Source: Prevotellamassilia timonensis
GTDB lineage: Bacteria; Bacteroidota; Bacteroidia; Bacteroidales; Bacteroidaceae
NCBI RefSeq assembly: GCF_021531665.1
Contig: NZ_JADYUH010000002.1
Coordinates: 104,487 to 168,486 of the forward strand
Reading direction: 5' to 3'
DNA length: 64,000 nucleotides
Positions within the stretch are counted from its first letter, which is position 1. Each line of letters opens with the position of its first letter. Under the pieces are notes generated by a model. It worked only from the letters and a program-made list of their open reading frames with translations. It did no database searches and was not told where the DNA came from. Of the stretch, positions 36,291 through 44,976 are shown one piece after another. Position numbers and translations under genes: made by a program.

Positions 36291-36509
36291 TGCGGCACGG
36301 AAGTCGCGGAAGATGTCTTCTCGCCGACACTCATACAAATATAAGTAGCGAGAGCCTCTGCGCTGACACCACATATAATAAGGTATAAGTAGCGAGAGCC
36401 TTCGCCCCGCCCCGCCTCCCCCTATAGGCGTAAGCCTCCCCAAAAGAGAAGTAAAGAAAGTTGTTCAAACCACCGTTCTGGGTGGTTGAAACGCACAGCA
36501 AAAGAGAAT
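36291..36509. other. Spacer with a duplicated 17-bp word
   Basis: ATAAGTAGCGAGAGCCT occurs twice, near 36341 and 36386. No gene or clear promoter is visible. The pair resembles a small operator or a slippage product. Confidence 0.4.
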
Positions 36510-37895
36510 ATGTTCAAACAGCAAACTTTGGCAGGAAGTTTTTCCCTCTACGGAAAAGGACTTCACACAGGTCTCAGTCTGACCGTCACCTTCAATCCTG
36601 CCCCCGAAAATCACGGTTATAAAATTCAGCGCATTGACCTGCCCGGCGAACCCATCATTGAGGCGATTGCCGAGAACGTGGTTGACACCTCCCGCGGCAC
36701 TGTCGTTGCTAAAGGCGAAGCACGTTGCAGCACGATTGAGCATGCCATGGCTGCGCTCTATGCACTCGGAATCGACAACTGCCTGATTCAAGTCAACGGA
36801 CCGGAGTTCCCCATTCTTGACGGAAGCTCCATTCAGTATGTCGAAAACATCAAGCGCATCGGAACGGTGGTGCAGAACGCGCCCAAAGACTTCTATGTCA
36901 TCAAGAAGAAAATTGAGTTCCGCGACGAAGAAACCGGTTCTTCCATCATCATTCTTCCGGACGACCAGTTCTCCATCACGGCGATGATTTCCTTTGACTC
37001 GCAGTTCATCAACAGTCAGTTCGCAACACTTGACAGCATGGAGAACTTCCCGACCGAAATTGCGTCGGCACGCACCTTTGTCTTTGTTCGCGAAATCGAA
37101 CCGCTGCTGAAAGCAGGCTTGATCAAAGGCGGCGACTTGGACAATGCCATTGTTATCTACGAAAAGCAAATTTCGCAGGACGCTTTAGACAAACTCGCGG
37201 ACCATTTGAACGTCGAACACCGTGACGCGAAGAAACTCGGCTATCTCAACGTGCGTCCTCTCGTCTGGCAGAACGAACCGGCACGCCACAAACTCCTCGA
37301 CATCATCGGAGACATGGCGCTCATCGGACGACCCATCAAAGGAAGAATCATCGCCACTCGCCCCGGACACACCATCAACAACAAATTCGCACGCCAAATG
37401 CGTCGCGAAATTCGCAAACACGAAATTCAAGCGCCGAACTACGACCCCAATCAGACGCCCCTCATGGATGTCAATCGCATTCGCGAACTGCTTCCGCACC
37501 GCTATCCCATGCAACTCGTCGATAAGGTCGTTGAAATGGGTGCCAACTACATTGTGGCAGTCAAAAACGTCACCTCCAACGAAGCCTTCTTCCAAGGACA
37601 CTTCCCGCAGGAACCTGTCATGCCCGGCGTTTTGCAAGTTGAAGCGGCAGCTCAGGCAGGCGGACTCCTCGTCTTGAACTCCGTGGAAGAGCCTGAGAAG
37701 TGGAGCACCTACTTCCTCCGTTTGAACGAGGTGAAGTTCAGACAAAAAGTCGTGCCCGGCGACACTTTGATTTTCCGCGTCGAGCTCGTGGCGCCCATTC
37801 GTCACGGCATCTCCACGATGCACGGCTTCGTCTTCGTCGGCGAGACCGTCGTCATGGAATGTGAATTTACCGCACAAATCGTCAAAAACAAGTGA
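36510..37895 (+). CDS. lpxC-fabZ: Bifunctional UDP-3-O-acyl-GlcNAc deacetylase / 3-hydroxyacyl-ACP dehydratase
   Basis: This 461-aa protein starts at ATG 36510 (MFKQQTLAGSFSLYGKGLHT). The LpxC part (about 1-310) carries zinc-site histidines in EHAMAALYALG (about 76-86) and PARHKLLDIIGD (about 258-269), and the catalytic RPGHTINNKFA near 286. The FabZ part (about 318-461) carries LLPHRYPMQLVDKV and GHFPQEPVMPGVLQVEAAAQ with its catalytic His and Glu. The fusion is the normal state in Bacteroidetes. LpxC is the committed step of lipid A synthesis, while FabZ supplies hydroxyacyl chain metabolism. It lies 10 bp before lpxA. Confidence 0.97.
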   Translation: MFKQQTLAGSFSLYGKGLHTGLSLTVTFNPAPENHGYKIQRIDLPGEPIIEAIAENVVDTSRGTVVAKGEARCSTIEHAMAALYALGIDNCLIQVNGPEFPILDGSSIQYVENIKRIGTVVQNAPKDFYVIKKKIEFRDEETGSSIIILPDDQFSITAMISFDSQFINSQFATLDSMENFPTEIASARTFVFVREIEPLLKAGLIKGGDLDNAIVIYEKQISQDALDKLADHLNVEHRDAKKLGYLNVRPLVWQNEPARHKLLDIIGDMALIGRPIKGRIIATRPGHTINNKFARQMRREIRKHEIQAPNYDPNQTPLMDVNRIRELLPHRYPMQLVDKVVEMGANYIVAVKNVTSNEAFFQGHFPQEPVMPGVLQVEAAAQAGGLLVLNSVEEPEKWSTYFLRLNEVKFRQKVVPGDTLIFRVELVAPIRHGISTMHGFVFVGETVVMECEFTAQIVKNK

Positions 37896-37905
37896 GAAAC
37901 TCATC

Positions 37906-38679
37906 ATGATTAGTCCCTTAGCTTTTGTTCATCCCGAAGCCGTCATCGGTGAAGGATGTGAGATCGGTCCTTTCTGCTACATCGATAAAAACGTAGAAAT
38001 CGGCGACCACAACACGCTCATGAACAGCGTAACCTTGCTTTCCGGCACACGCATGGGAAGTCACAACACCGTTTTCCCGGGCGCAGTCATCGGAGCCATA
38101 CCGCAAGACCTGAAGTTCAAGGGAGAGGAAACCACCGCCGAAATCGGCGACCACAACACCATTCGAGAAAACGTCACCATCAATAGAGGTACTGCGGCAA
38201 AAGGCAAAACCGTTGTCGGCAGCCACAATCTTCTCATGGAGGGAATGCACGTCGCACACGACGTTCTCCTCGGAAACGGATGTATCATTGGTAACTCCAC
38301 GAAAATTGCCGGAGAGGTGGTCATCGATGACTTTGCTATTCTCAGCGCCAACGTCTTGGTTCATCAGTTCTGCCACATTGGTAGTTACGTCATGGTTGGC
38401 GGCGGCACCCGCACAAGCCAGGACATTCCGCCCTTCAGCATTGCTGCTCGCGAGCCCGTTGCCTACTGCGGACTGAACAACATCGGTCTGCGTCGTCGTG
38501 GCTTCAAACCCGAAGTCGTCGAAGCCATCCATAACGCCTATCGAATCCTCTATCAGAACGGAAAACTTCTTCAGGAGCGCATCGAAGAAATCAGAAACAC
38601 TGTGCCCGCCATCCCGGAGGTGCAGTATTTGCTCGACTTCGTCACCGCTTCTTCCCGAGGCATCATTCCCACGAGATAA
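37906..38679 (+). CDS. lpxA: UDP-N-acetylglucosamine acyltransferase
   Basis: This 257-aa protein starts at ATG 37906 (MISPLAFVHPEAVIGEGCEI); the frame is open into the end of lpxC but the family starts here. Hexapeptide repeats run to about residue 185. The catalytic histidine is in GMHVAHDVLLGN near residue 120. The C-terminal helical domain includes GLNNIGLRRRGF at about 190-201. It transfers a 3-hydroxyacyl chain to UDP-GlcNAc, the first step of lipid A. Together with lpxD and lpxC-fabZ it forms an operon. Confidence 0.97.
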   Translation: MISPLAFVHPEAVIGEGCEIGPFCYIDKNVEIGDHNTLMNSVTLLSGTRMGSHNTVFPGAVIGAIPQDLKFKGEETTAEIGDHNTIRENVTINRGTAAKGKTVVGSHNLLMEGMHVAHDVLLGNGCIIGNSTKIAGEVVIDDFAILSANVLVHQFCHIGSYVMVGGGTRTSQDIPPFSIAAREPVAYCGLNNIGLRRRGFKPEVVEAIHNAYRILYQNGKLLQERIEEIRNTVPAIPEVQYLLDFVTASSRGIIPTR

Positions 38680-38712
38680 AAAACGCACACTGCTTCACAC
38701 AAACCCGAACTT

Positions 38713-39273
38713 ATGATTTTAAGAATAAAGTTTATTTCCGATGAAGTGGACGGTTTCGTTCGCGAAGTCAAGATTGACAGCGACGCGACCTTTCTTGACC
38801 TCAACGCCATCATCCTTGCTTCCTGCAAATTTCCCGACGACCAAATGACCTCCTTCTATGTTTGCAACGAGGAGTGGGAGAGGGGAGAGCAAATCACCCG
38901 CGAGGACATGGGCACCGGAGACTCTGACGAAGACATCTTTGTCATGGCGCAGACCAAACTTTCGGAGTTCATTGAAGATGAAGACCAAAAGTTGGAATTT
39001 GTCTTTGACCCGTTCTCCGACCGTTGCTTCTATCTTGACGTGGTGGAAGTGATTCCCGGCGTCAGTCTGACAAAGCCTGAGGTGACCCGCTCAAAGGGCG
39101 AAGCTCCCCGCCAAATCAACGACCTTGACATGGACTTGAGCGCACTGAACGCTGCGACCAAAGGCGCAGTTGGCGCAAGTGTCGATGACGACGACCTTGG
39201 CTTTGAAGGCGGATTCAACGATGACGAAATCGATTTGGAAGGTTTCGAAATCAGTGACGGAGAACCCTATTGA
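38713..39273 (+). CDS. IS1096-passenger TnpR-like / pRiA4b ORF-3-like protein
   Basis: This 186-aa acidic protein (MILRIKFISDEVDGFVREVK) resembles the PRiA4_ORF3 family (PF07929), named after a transposon passenger gene but widespread as a stand-alone chromosomal gene. Typical sequence is FLDLNAIILASCKFPDDQMTS then FYVCNEEWERGEQI (about 27-60) and FVFDPFSDRCFYLDVVEV (about 96-113). The C-terminal 60 residues are Asp/Glu rich. There is no transposase near it, so I regard it as a resident gene of unknown function. It lies 33 bp after lpxA and may be co-transcribed. Confidence 0.75.
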   Translation: MILRIKFISDEVDGFVREVKIDSDATFLDLNAIILASCKFPDDQMTSFYVCNEEWERGEQITREDMGTGDSDEDIFVMAQTKLSEFIEDEDQKLEFVFDPFSDRCFYLDVVEVIPGVSLTKPEVTRSKGEAPRQINDLDMDLSALNAATKGAVGASVDDDDLGFEGGFNDDEIDLEGFEISDGEPY

Positions 39274-39303
39274 TAAATTAGACAGCCCTCAGCACTTATA
39301 TAT

Positions 39304-39488
39304 GGGGTGTTCTAAAAATTAGGTTGAGTTGATTTTTGATTTCTTAGAGATGAACTTTTGTCAGTTGAGGAAGGAGCATAGCGGGCTATGCGACTGACGA
39401 AACTTACAAAAGGGCGCGCTAAGAAACCGACCAAAACGTAAGCACTTTCTTTTGAACATTCCTTATCCCGTAATTTATAGAACACCCC
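39304..39488 (-). mobile_element. Family B element, long form (185 bp), with ATAT duplication
   Basis: GGGGTGTTCTAAAAATTAGG ... TAATTTATAGAACACCCC, inverted relative to 10025-10215. The flanks ATAT (39300-39303) and ATAT (39489-39492) are a 4-bp duplication. Interior palindrome CATAGC-GG-GCTATG. Confidence 0.85.
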
Positions 39489-39675
39489 ATATAAGAGTCG
39501 GCTTGAAAAGGCTGAACAATGAGCGGCTGAGAACACGCCCTTGGCGTGAGCCACTTGTGAAAAAGCCCGGAAGGCTGTACGCCCGCGATGTTTTCTGCTG
39601 AGCTACAACCTTTCGGGTTTCTCGTACGGGCAGGCTGCGGCTCTCCTTGGAGAGTCACTTTCAGCGTTCAGAGGT
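39489..39675. other. Non-coding stretch between two B elements
   Basis: Contains GGCTGAACAATGAGCGGCTG, CACGCCCTTGGCGTGAGCC and GCCCGGAAGGCTGTACGCCC, several short GC hairpins. No ORF or known RNA family recognised; a decayed insertion or a structured RNA are both possible. Confidence 0.35.
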
Positions 39676-39866
39676 GTCATATAAATTAGGGTGTTTTTGT
39701 TTTGGAAGATGAACTTTGACCCTTGATGAAGGAGCATAGCGGGCTATGTGACTGACGAGGCTTGCCAAAGGGCGCGCTGAGAAGCAGATTACTCATAAAG
39801 ACTCTGTGACCAAAACGAAAGCATTTTCTTTTGAACGCTCATTCTTCCATAATTAGTGGAAAATCC
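39676..39866 (-). repeat. Degenerate long family B element upstream of miaA
   Basis: Keeps GGAGCATAGCGGGCTATGTG, GACTGACGA, AAAGGGCGCGCTGAGAAGC, CCAAAACG and CTTTTGAACG in the same order as 39304-39488, but both ends have decayed and no GGGGTGTTCT end remains. Its right end lies about 40 bp before the GTG start of miaA, and an alternative TTG start at 39831 lies inside it. Confidence 0.65.
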
Positions 39867-39908
39867 CTTCAAACACCAGATTTTTTTTCGCGAATTCATT
39901 TCCCTCTC

Positions 39909-40823
39909 GTGTCTTCCCCCAAAACCCTTTTTGTTCTCATCGGACCCACCGCGGTCGGTAAAACCGCTTGCGCACTGCAAGTGGCGCGTCACTACGCCTG
40001 TCCCATTCTCAACGCCGACTCCCGTCAGATCTATCGCGACATTCCCATTGGCACCGCGGCGCCCACCGAAGAAGAACGCGCACTCGTTCCACACCACTTC
40101 GTCGGCATTCTCGGTTTGGAGGACTACTACAGCGCTGCGCGCTACGAAGAAGAAGCCATTGCGCTGCTTGAGCGCGTCTTCCGCGACCATGACTTCTGCG
40201 TGCTCAGTGGCGGTTCGATGATGTACATTGACGCCGTCTGTCACGGCATTGATGACATTCCCACGGTGGATGAAGATACACGCAGTTTGCTGCGCCGGCG
40301 TTTTGAGACCGAAGGCCTTGCCCCCTTGTTGGAAGAACTGAGGTTGCTTGACCCGCAATACTATGCCGAGTGCGACCTGCGCAACGGTAAGCGCGTGGTT
40401 CACGCTTTGGAAATCTGCTACATGACGGGGAAGCCCTTCTCAGCGTTTCGAACCGGGCAGCGTCGCAACCGCCCTTTCCGCGTTGTAAAAATTTGTTTGC
40501 AACGCGAGCGCGCCGAGCTTTTTGAGCGTATTGGCAGGCGCGTTGATGCCATGATTGAGTCTGGCATGCTTGAGGAGGCGCGCCGCGTCATGCCTTTCCG
40601 AGATTGCAATTCCCTTAACACCGTTGGCTACAAAGAACTCTTCCGCCATCTCGATGGCGACTGGACCTTGGATTTCGCTCTTGAAAAGATAAAGCGCAAC
40701 ACCCGAGTCTATGCCAAGAAGCAAATGACCTGGTTCAAAAAAGACCCTGAGGTCATCCATCTTTCCCCCGAAGAAGTAGCCGACTTCCTTTTCAAACACT
40801 ATCCTTGTGAAAGGAACGAGTAG
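39909..40823 (+). CDS. miaA: tRNA dimethylallyltransferase
   Basis: This 304-aa protein is called from a GTG at 39909 (VSSPKTLFVLIGPTAVGKTA). A TTG at 39831 would add 26 unconserved residues encoded in repeat sequence, so I prefer the GTG. The P-loop GPTAVGKT is at about 12-19. Next come ADSRQIYRDIPIGTAAPTEE at about 37-56, HHFVG near 63, and SGGSMMYIDAVCHGIDDIP at about 100-118. It prenylates A37 of tRNAs reading UNN codons. The upstream region carries a decayed B element, which may have replaced the native leader. Confidence 0.94.
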   Translation: MSSPKTLFVLIGPTAVGKTACALQVARHYACPILNADSRQIYRDIPIGTAAPTEEERALVPHHFVGILGLEDYYSAARYEEEAIALLERVFRDHDFCVLSGGSMMYIDAVCHGIDDIPTVDEDTRSLLRRRFETEGLAPLLEELRLLDPQYYAECDLRNGKRVVHALEICYMTGKPFSAFRTGQRRNRPFRVVKICLQRERAELFERIGRRVDAMIESGMLEEARRVMPFRDCNSLNTVGYKELFRHLDGDWTLDFALEKIKRNTRVYAKKQMTWFKKDPEVIHLSPEEVADFLFKHYPCERNE

Positions 40824-40826
40824 GAT

Positions 40827-40857
40827 TTTGCGGACTCGTTTCGAGACCGTATCTTTG
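40827..40857 (+). promoter_or_regulatory. Promoter of the PBP1A gene
   Basis: TTTG (40827-40830), 19 bases, TATCTTTG (40850-40857). This is the best -33/-7 pair in the window. The predicted start is near 40864, about 94 bases before the ATG. Confidence 0.65.
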
Positions 40858-40957
40858 TGGCGTCTTTTTGAGCCGTTGCTTGTCCTCAAGGTGCGCTTGA
40901 AAGACAATTTTCAACTCCGTTTCTTTCGCATTTGGAGTGCATCAAAATCTTTTGTTT

Positions 40958-43474
40958 ATGGAAAACAAAACGAAAAAGTCCGTGCCATTGCGCGTTTTCC
41001 GGTTTTTACGCGGCGCTTGTTCCAGGTCTTGGAACTGGTATAAAAATCAATTTGTCGGCCGTCCCTGGTGGCGAAAGCTGATGGCCGGTTTTTTGTCATT
41101 CATCGCTTTTTGGGTGTTCTACGCTTTCGCCGTCATCTTCAACCTTTTTTGGCTTTTCGGGAAGTCTCCTTCCATTCAAGACATCATTCATCCCAAAACA
41201 GCGGCAGCTTCTGAGATCTACAGTGCTGACGGGAAAGTGTTGGGCAAATTCTTCAACGAGAATCGCTCGCCGGTACCCTACGACTCCATCTCGCCCGTAT
41301 TCTTCCAAGCCTTGATTTCTACAGAAGACGAACGCTTCTACCAGCACCACGGCATTGACGTGCAGGGCATCTTTGCCGCTGTCAAGGACGCGGCGCACGG
41401 CAAGGCGCGCGGTGCCTCCACCATCACGCAACAGTTGGTGAAGAACATGTTCCGCGTTCGCACACAGTACTCCACCGGACTTCTTGGAAAGATTCCCGGT
41501 GTCAGCATTCTCATCATGAAGAGCAAGGAGATGATTATTGCTACCGAGCTTGAGATGCTTTGTGAGAAGGAAGAAATTCTGGAGATGTATGCCAACACCG
41601 TCGATTTTGGGTCTAACGCTTTCGGCATCAAAACTGCCGCGAAGACCTACTTCAACACGACCCCGTCCGATTTGAAACCCGAGGAGGCAGCTGTTCTTGT
41701 CGGACTCTTGAAGGCGACGTCCGCCTATAATCCCAAAATCAATCCCAAGAACTCCCTCAAGCGGCGAAATGTCGTCTTGAACAACATGTATGAGCATCGC
41801 AATCTGTTGGCGGAACATTTCTCTCAAGTCTGCATCCGCGACAAAGCGACGTTGGAAAAACTCCTTGACAAGCCCATCCGCCTGAACTTCAACGTGGAAA
41901 GCGCCTACGATGGCGAGGCTCTCTACTTCCGCGATGCCGTTCGCGATGAAATTCGTGAGAAATGTCCTGACTTGGATGTCTATTCCGATGGCTTGAAAAT
42001 CATTACCTCGCTTGACTCCCGCATGCAGGACTATGCTGAAAATGCGGTTCGTGAGCAGATGAAAATCATCCAGAGAAACTTTGACCGCCACTGGAAAGGC
42101 GTCGGGGATCCCTGGCGAGACGAACATGGCAACCTCATCCCCGGTTTCATTGAAGAAATCGCCCGAAAGAGTGATGCCTACAAAATGTGGACTGCACGCT
42201 TCCCAAACAATCCCGATTCTGTTGAGTTCTACATGAATCGCAAACACAGCGTCACGCTCTTTGACTATAACGGTCCGCGAAAAGAGTTCATGTCCACTTA
42301 CGACAGCATTCGCTACATGGTTCGCTTCATGCACACAGGCTTCGTCGCCATGGAGCCCGAGACCGGAGAAGTGAAAGCCTACGTTGGCGACATTGACTTC
42401 AAGTCTTGGAAATATGACAAAGTGCGTGCCATGCGTCAGCCGGGGTCCACGTTCAAGTTGTTTGTCTATGCCACGGCGATGAAGCAGGGGCTCACTCCGT
42501 CAGACCGTCGGAAAGACGAATATATTCGCATGGAAGTCTTCGACAAGAAGAAGAACGAAACGACGATTTGGCAGCCGCACAACTCGGATGGTCGTTTCAG
42601 CAACGCTGAGATTCCGCTTCGCTCCGCTTTTGCCCGAAGCATTAACACGATTGCCGTGAAGCTCGGACAAGAAGTCGGCATTGAGAACGTGGTTCAAACC
42701 GCCCACGACATGGGCATTCAGTCGCCTTTGGAAGAAACTCCCTCGCTTCCGCTCGGCTCCAGCGATGTCAATTTGCTTGAGTTGGTCAACGCCTATGCCT
42801 GCGTGGCGAATGGCGGTGTTCATGTTGAGCCTGTTTTGGTCACGAAGATTCTTGATGCGGAAGGCAATGTGGTCTATGAAGCCAAGCCAGTTGAGAAGCG
42901 TGCTCTTCCCCAAACCGCCGCGTTCTATATGCAGAAACTGCTTGAAGCGGGAGTGTATGACGCAGGCGGCACGTCTCAGACGCTTGGGGCAGGAATGTAT
43001 CTCGGTCCCTATGCCCGCGCTCTTGACATGGGCGGCAAGACCGGCACCTCAAACAACCATTCCGATGCCTGGTTCGTCGGTGTCACCCCCTCGCTGGTGG
43101 GGGGTGCCTGGGTTGGCGGAGAGTATCGCAGCATTCACTTCCGCACCGGCGCATTGGGACAGGGAAGTCGTACGGCGCTTCCCATCGTCGCTCGTTTCAT
43201 GCGAAGCGTCATGGACAATCAAGACTTGAGAAAGAAATATCTTCACAAATACGGCATGCCGCCCGAAGACATCGACATCAGTTCCTACACTGAGACCTAC
43301 AATCCGCCGGCTGAGGAGACCGACTCGCTCGCCGGTGACTCCACCGAGGTCGATTTGGAAGGAGAGGACTTGATGGACAGTCATGAAGCAGGCTCTGAGG
43401 CGGGCGGTGCGAGCGGCGAGTCCGTTCCTGCAGCCAAAGAGTCTCCCGTCAAATCCGAGAATCTGTTCGAGTGA
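40958..43474 (+). CDS. mrcA: Penicillin-binding protein 1A (glycosyltransferase / transpeptidase)
   Basis: This 838-aa protein starts at ATG 40958 (MENKTKKSVPLRV); an in-frame GTG at 40937 is less likely. A cytoplasmic basic stretch and one membrane helix (about 42-67, LMAGFLSFIAFWVFYAFAVI) are followed by the GT51 domain, with catalytic E123 in EDERFYQHHG and the RGASTITQQLVKN motif near 151. The transpeptidase domain has S497-TFK, S561-I-N and K694-TG. It polymerises and cross-links peptidoglycan. The C-terminal tail is acidic and Ser/Ala rich. A long hairpin follows at 43493-43549. Confidence 0.96.
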   Translation: MENKTKKSVPLRVFRFLRGACSRSWNWYKNQFVGRPWWRKLMAGFLSFIAFWVFYAFAVIFNLFWLFGKSPSIQDIIHPKTAAASEIYSADGKVLGKFFNENRSPVPYDSISPVFFQALISTEDERFYQHHGIDVQGIFAAVKDAAHGKARGASTITQQLVKNMFRVRTQYSTGLLGKIPGVSILIMKSKEMIIATELEMLCEKEEILEMYANTVDFGSNAFGIKTAAKTYFNTTPSDLKPEEAAVLVGLLKATSAYNPKINPKNSLKRRNVVLNNMYEHRNLLAEHFSQVCIRDKATLEKLLDKPIRLNFNVESAYDGEALYFRDAVRDEIREKCPDLDVYSDGLKIITSLDSRMQDYAENAVREQMKIIQRNFDRHWKGVGDPWRDEHGNLIPGFIEEIARKSDAYKMWTARFPNNPDSVEFYMNRKHSVTLFDYNGPRKEFMSTYDSIRYMVRFMHTGFVAMEPETGEVKAYVGDIDFKSWKYDKVRAMRQPGSTFKLFVYATAMKQGLTPSDRRKDEYIRMEVFDKKKNETTIWQPHNSDGRFSNAEIPLRSAFARSINTIAVKLGQEVGIENVVQTAHDMGIQSPLEETPSLPLGSSDVNLLELVNAYACVANGGVHVEPVLVTKILDAEGNVVYEAKPVEKRALPQTAAFYMQKLLEAGVYDAGGTSQTLGAGMYLGPYARALDMGGKTGTSNNHSDAWFVGVTPSLVGGAWVGGEYRSIHFRTGALGQGSRTALPIVARFMRSVMDNQDLRKKYLHKYGMPPEDIDISSYTETYNPPAEETDSLAGDSTEVDLEGEDLMDSHEAGSEAGGASGESVPAAKESPVKSENLFE

Positions 43475-43492
43475 GTATTTCTGAACATAAAG

Positions 43493-43549
43493 CATCCGGT
43501 GCACACTGCCAACCGTTTCTTCGTGGAAACTTGCGGTGTGCACCGGATG
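43493..43549. terminator. 14-bp perfect hairpin after PBP1A gene
   Basis: CATCCGGTGCACAC (43493-43506) pairs with GTGTGCACCGGATG (43536-43549) around a 29-base loop. There is no T-run after it, so termination would not be a simple intrinsic event. Confidence 0.5.
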
Positions 43550-43762
43550 TCATTGTGAGGGTGTTGTTAGTTCCTGGAGAAATAGCAAGTTACTTCTTTC
43601 TTGTTTTTTGCAACTTTACGCCAAGTTTGTCGGAGTAAAATTGCTACTTTTCGCCAGGGAGCGGATTCTGTGCAGGAAACCTGGAAGTTTGAGTCGTGCG
43701 AAAGTGTTTTTTCGTGGCGACGATGTGAGGGTGAAGGAAAACGGGGCGAGGAATTGAGAAAA

Positions 43763-43802
43763 CGGAGGCTGCAAACGATGATTCCCACGTTTGCAGCCTC
43801 CG
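43763..43802 (-). terminator. Terminator of the DUF5715 gene
   Basis: CGGAGGCTGCAAACG (43763-43777) and its complement (43788-43802) form a 15-bp stem with a 10-base loop. On the minus strand it is followed by TTTT. The rest of 43475-43821 shows no gene. Confidence 0.75.
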
Positions 43803-43821
43803 CTCTTGGTCTCCGCTTCGT

Positions 43822-44634
43822 TCAGCGAGCCGTGATGTGGAAGCACGATTGGTGTACTTCATATTTCACATAGCATGTCCCCATCATTCTTTGGTCTTCC
43901 AAGACTTCTGCGAGAATAGATTTGAACGCAGTGACCCACCGAATTTCATCGCTGCCGTCTTCGTTGATTTGCAGGAAGCGATTGTATGAAATGTCAAAAG
44001 TCGTTCCGTATTGATGGCAGCTGTTTTCTGACGCGTTTCTATTCACGTTTCTCAGTTTCTTGACGTCTTCCTTTGTTCTCAAAACTGAGGTGACGAGCAG
44101 TTTGTGCGGTTCGAAACCCTTGGTGACCAGGGAGTCGTTGAAGGCTCTTCCGATTTCCTCGAGAAGGAGGGCGGCGCGCGGCACGAGGTAGGGGATGGAA
44201 TGGCTCAGCTTTTGTACAGAGTAGTAAGGATTATCTGCGATGAAGACCAGCGCGTCTTTTCTTTGGTTCGCTTCGTTCCTGTCTGCGATTTGCGGAACTC
44301 CGATGCGTTGTGCGGTGGTCAGTTGCACATCGTTGAGGTCCGGGAAGGACGTTTCAAAACGGTGCACGCTTGTCACGCGGTTTTTCACGGGATTGCCGTC
44401 TGCTTTCAGGAGTCGGAGTGGTGTGCGGGGACGGAGAAAAAGGCTGTCCACCGTTTGACTTTGCAAAGTGATGCTGTCGGTGGGTGTGCTGACCGTGGGT
44501 GCGGGTTCTTCCACCGTGAGCAGTTCGGGAACAGAGAGAGTTGGATTTGCGCATTTCACGATGGCGAGCGTAGCGACGATGACTGAAAATGCGCCGAGAA
44601 AATGTATGGGGTTTGTCTTCTTTTTCTTCTTCAT
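43822..44634 (-). CDS. DUF5715 family protein, M15-like zinc peptidase fold
   Basis: This 270-aa protein has a basic N-terminus and one membrane segment (MKKKKKTNPIHFLGAFSVIV, about 10-28), then a Pro/Thr/Ser-rich spacer and a C-terminal catalytic-like domain (about 110-270). SENSCHQYGTTFDISYN (about 212-228) supplies a His and an Asp in the SxHxxGxxxD arrangement of VanY/DD-carboxypeptidase enzymes, and HQSCFHITAR at the very end supplies the third ligand. I therefore infer a membrane-anchored periplasmic peptidoglycan hydrolase. It converges with the PBP1A gene. It could be catalytically altered, since family activity is not established. Confidence 0.75.
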   Translation of the reverse strand: MKKKKKTNPIHFLGAFSVIVATLAIVKCANPTLSVPELLTVEEPAPTVSTPTDSITLQSQTVDSLFLRPRTPLRLLKADGNPVKNRVTSVHRFETSFPDLNDVQLTTAQRIGVPQIADRNEANQRKDALVFIADNPYYSVQKLSHSIPYLVPRAALLLEEIGRAFNDSLVTKGFEPHKLLVTSVLRTKEDVKKLRNVNRNASENSCHQYGTTFDISYNRFLQINEDGSDEIRWVTAFKSILAEVLEDQRMMGTCYVKYEVHQSCFHITAR

Positions 44635-44659
44635 GGGACTCTGGGGGTCAATTCCTCTG

Positions 44660-44667
44660 CAAAATTA
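44660..44667 (-). promoter_or_regulatory. -7 box for the DUF5715 gene
   Basis: TAATTTTG on the minus strand, 25 bases before the ATG. Confidence 0.45.
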
Positions 44668-44802
44668 CAAAAAACTTCTCAACCATCTGCCCCTCTGCGC
44701 CCACTCTCCTTTCTTGACTTTTTTCTCGACGTTTTTTGGTTTTTCCAAAGAAATGGTAAGCAGAACCACAAAGCAGGTTGCCGTGCTCTGAACTTTTACG
44801 TT

Positions 44803-44810
44803 TATTTTTG
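44803..44810 (+). promoter_or_regulatory. -7 box for the dxs-like gene
   Basis: TATTTTTG lies 166 bases before the ATG at 44977; a GTTG at 44777-44780 is a weak -33 candidate. The rest of 44635-44976 shows no gene, so the long leader may hold regulation that I cannot identify. Confidence 0.4.
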
Positions 44811-44976
44811 CATCATCAAATCGCCGTGACTCTTGCACTCAAGCCGCCGCCCGCATTTTTATAGGGCTATAATATGATGTCCTGGTTGCGTCCCTCGTAT
44901 TCTTTTTCCGTGCAGTCACATTTTGAGAAGAACCTGAAACAAAGTCAGAAAACCTTAAACCCAAAGCAAAGAAAAC

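Noticed and set aside
38713..39273. Active transposon, suggested by the TnpR-passenger family name
   Set aside because: No transposase, resolvase or terminal inverted repeats frame this gene; it sits stably after lpxA.
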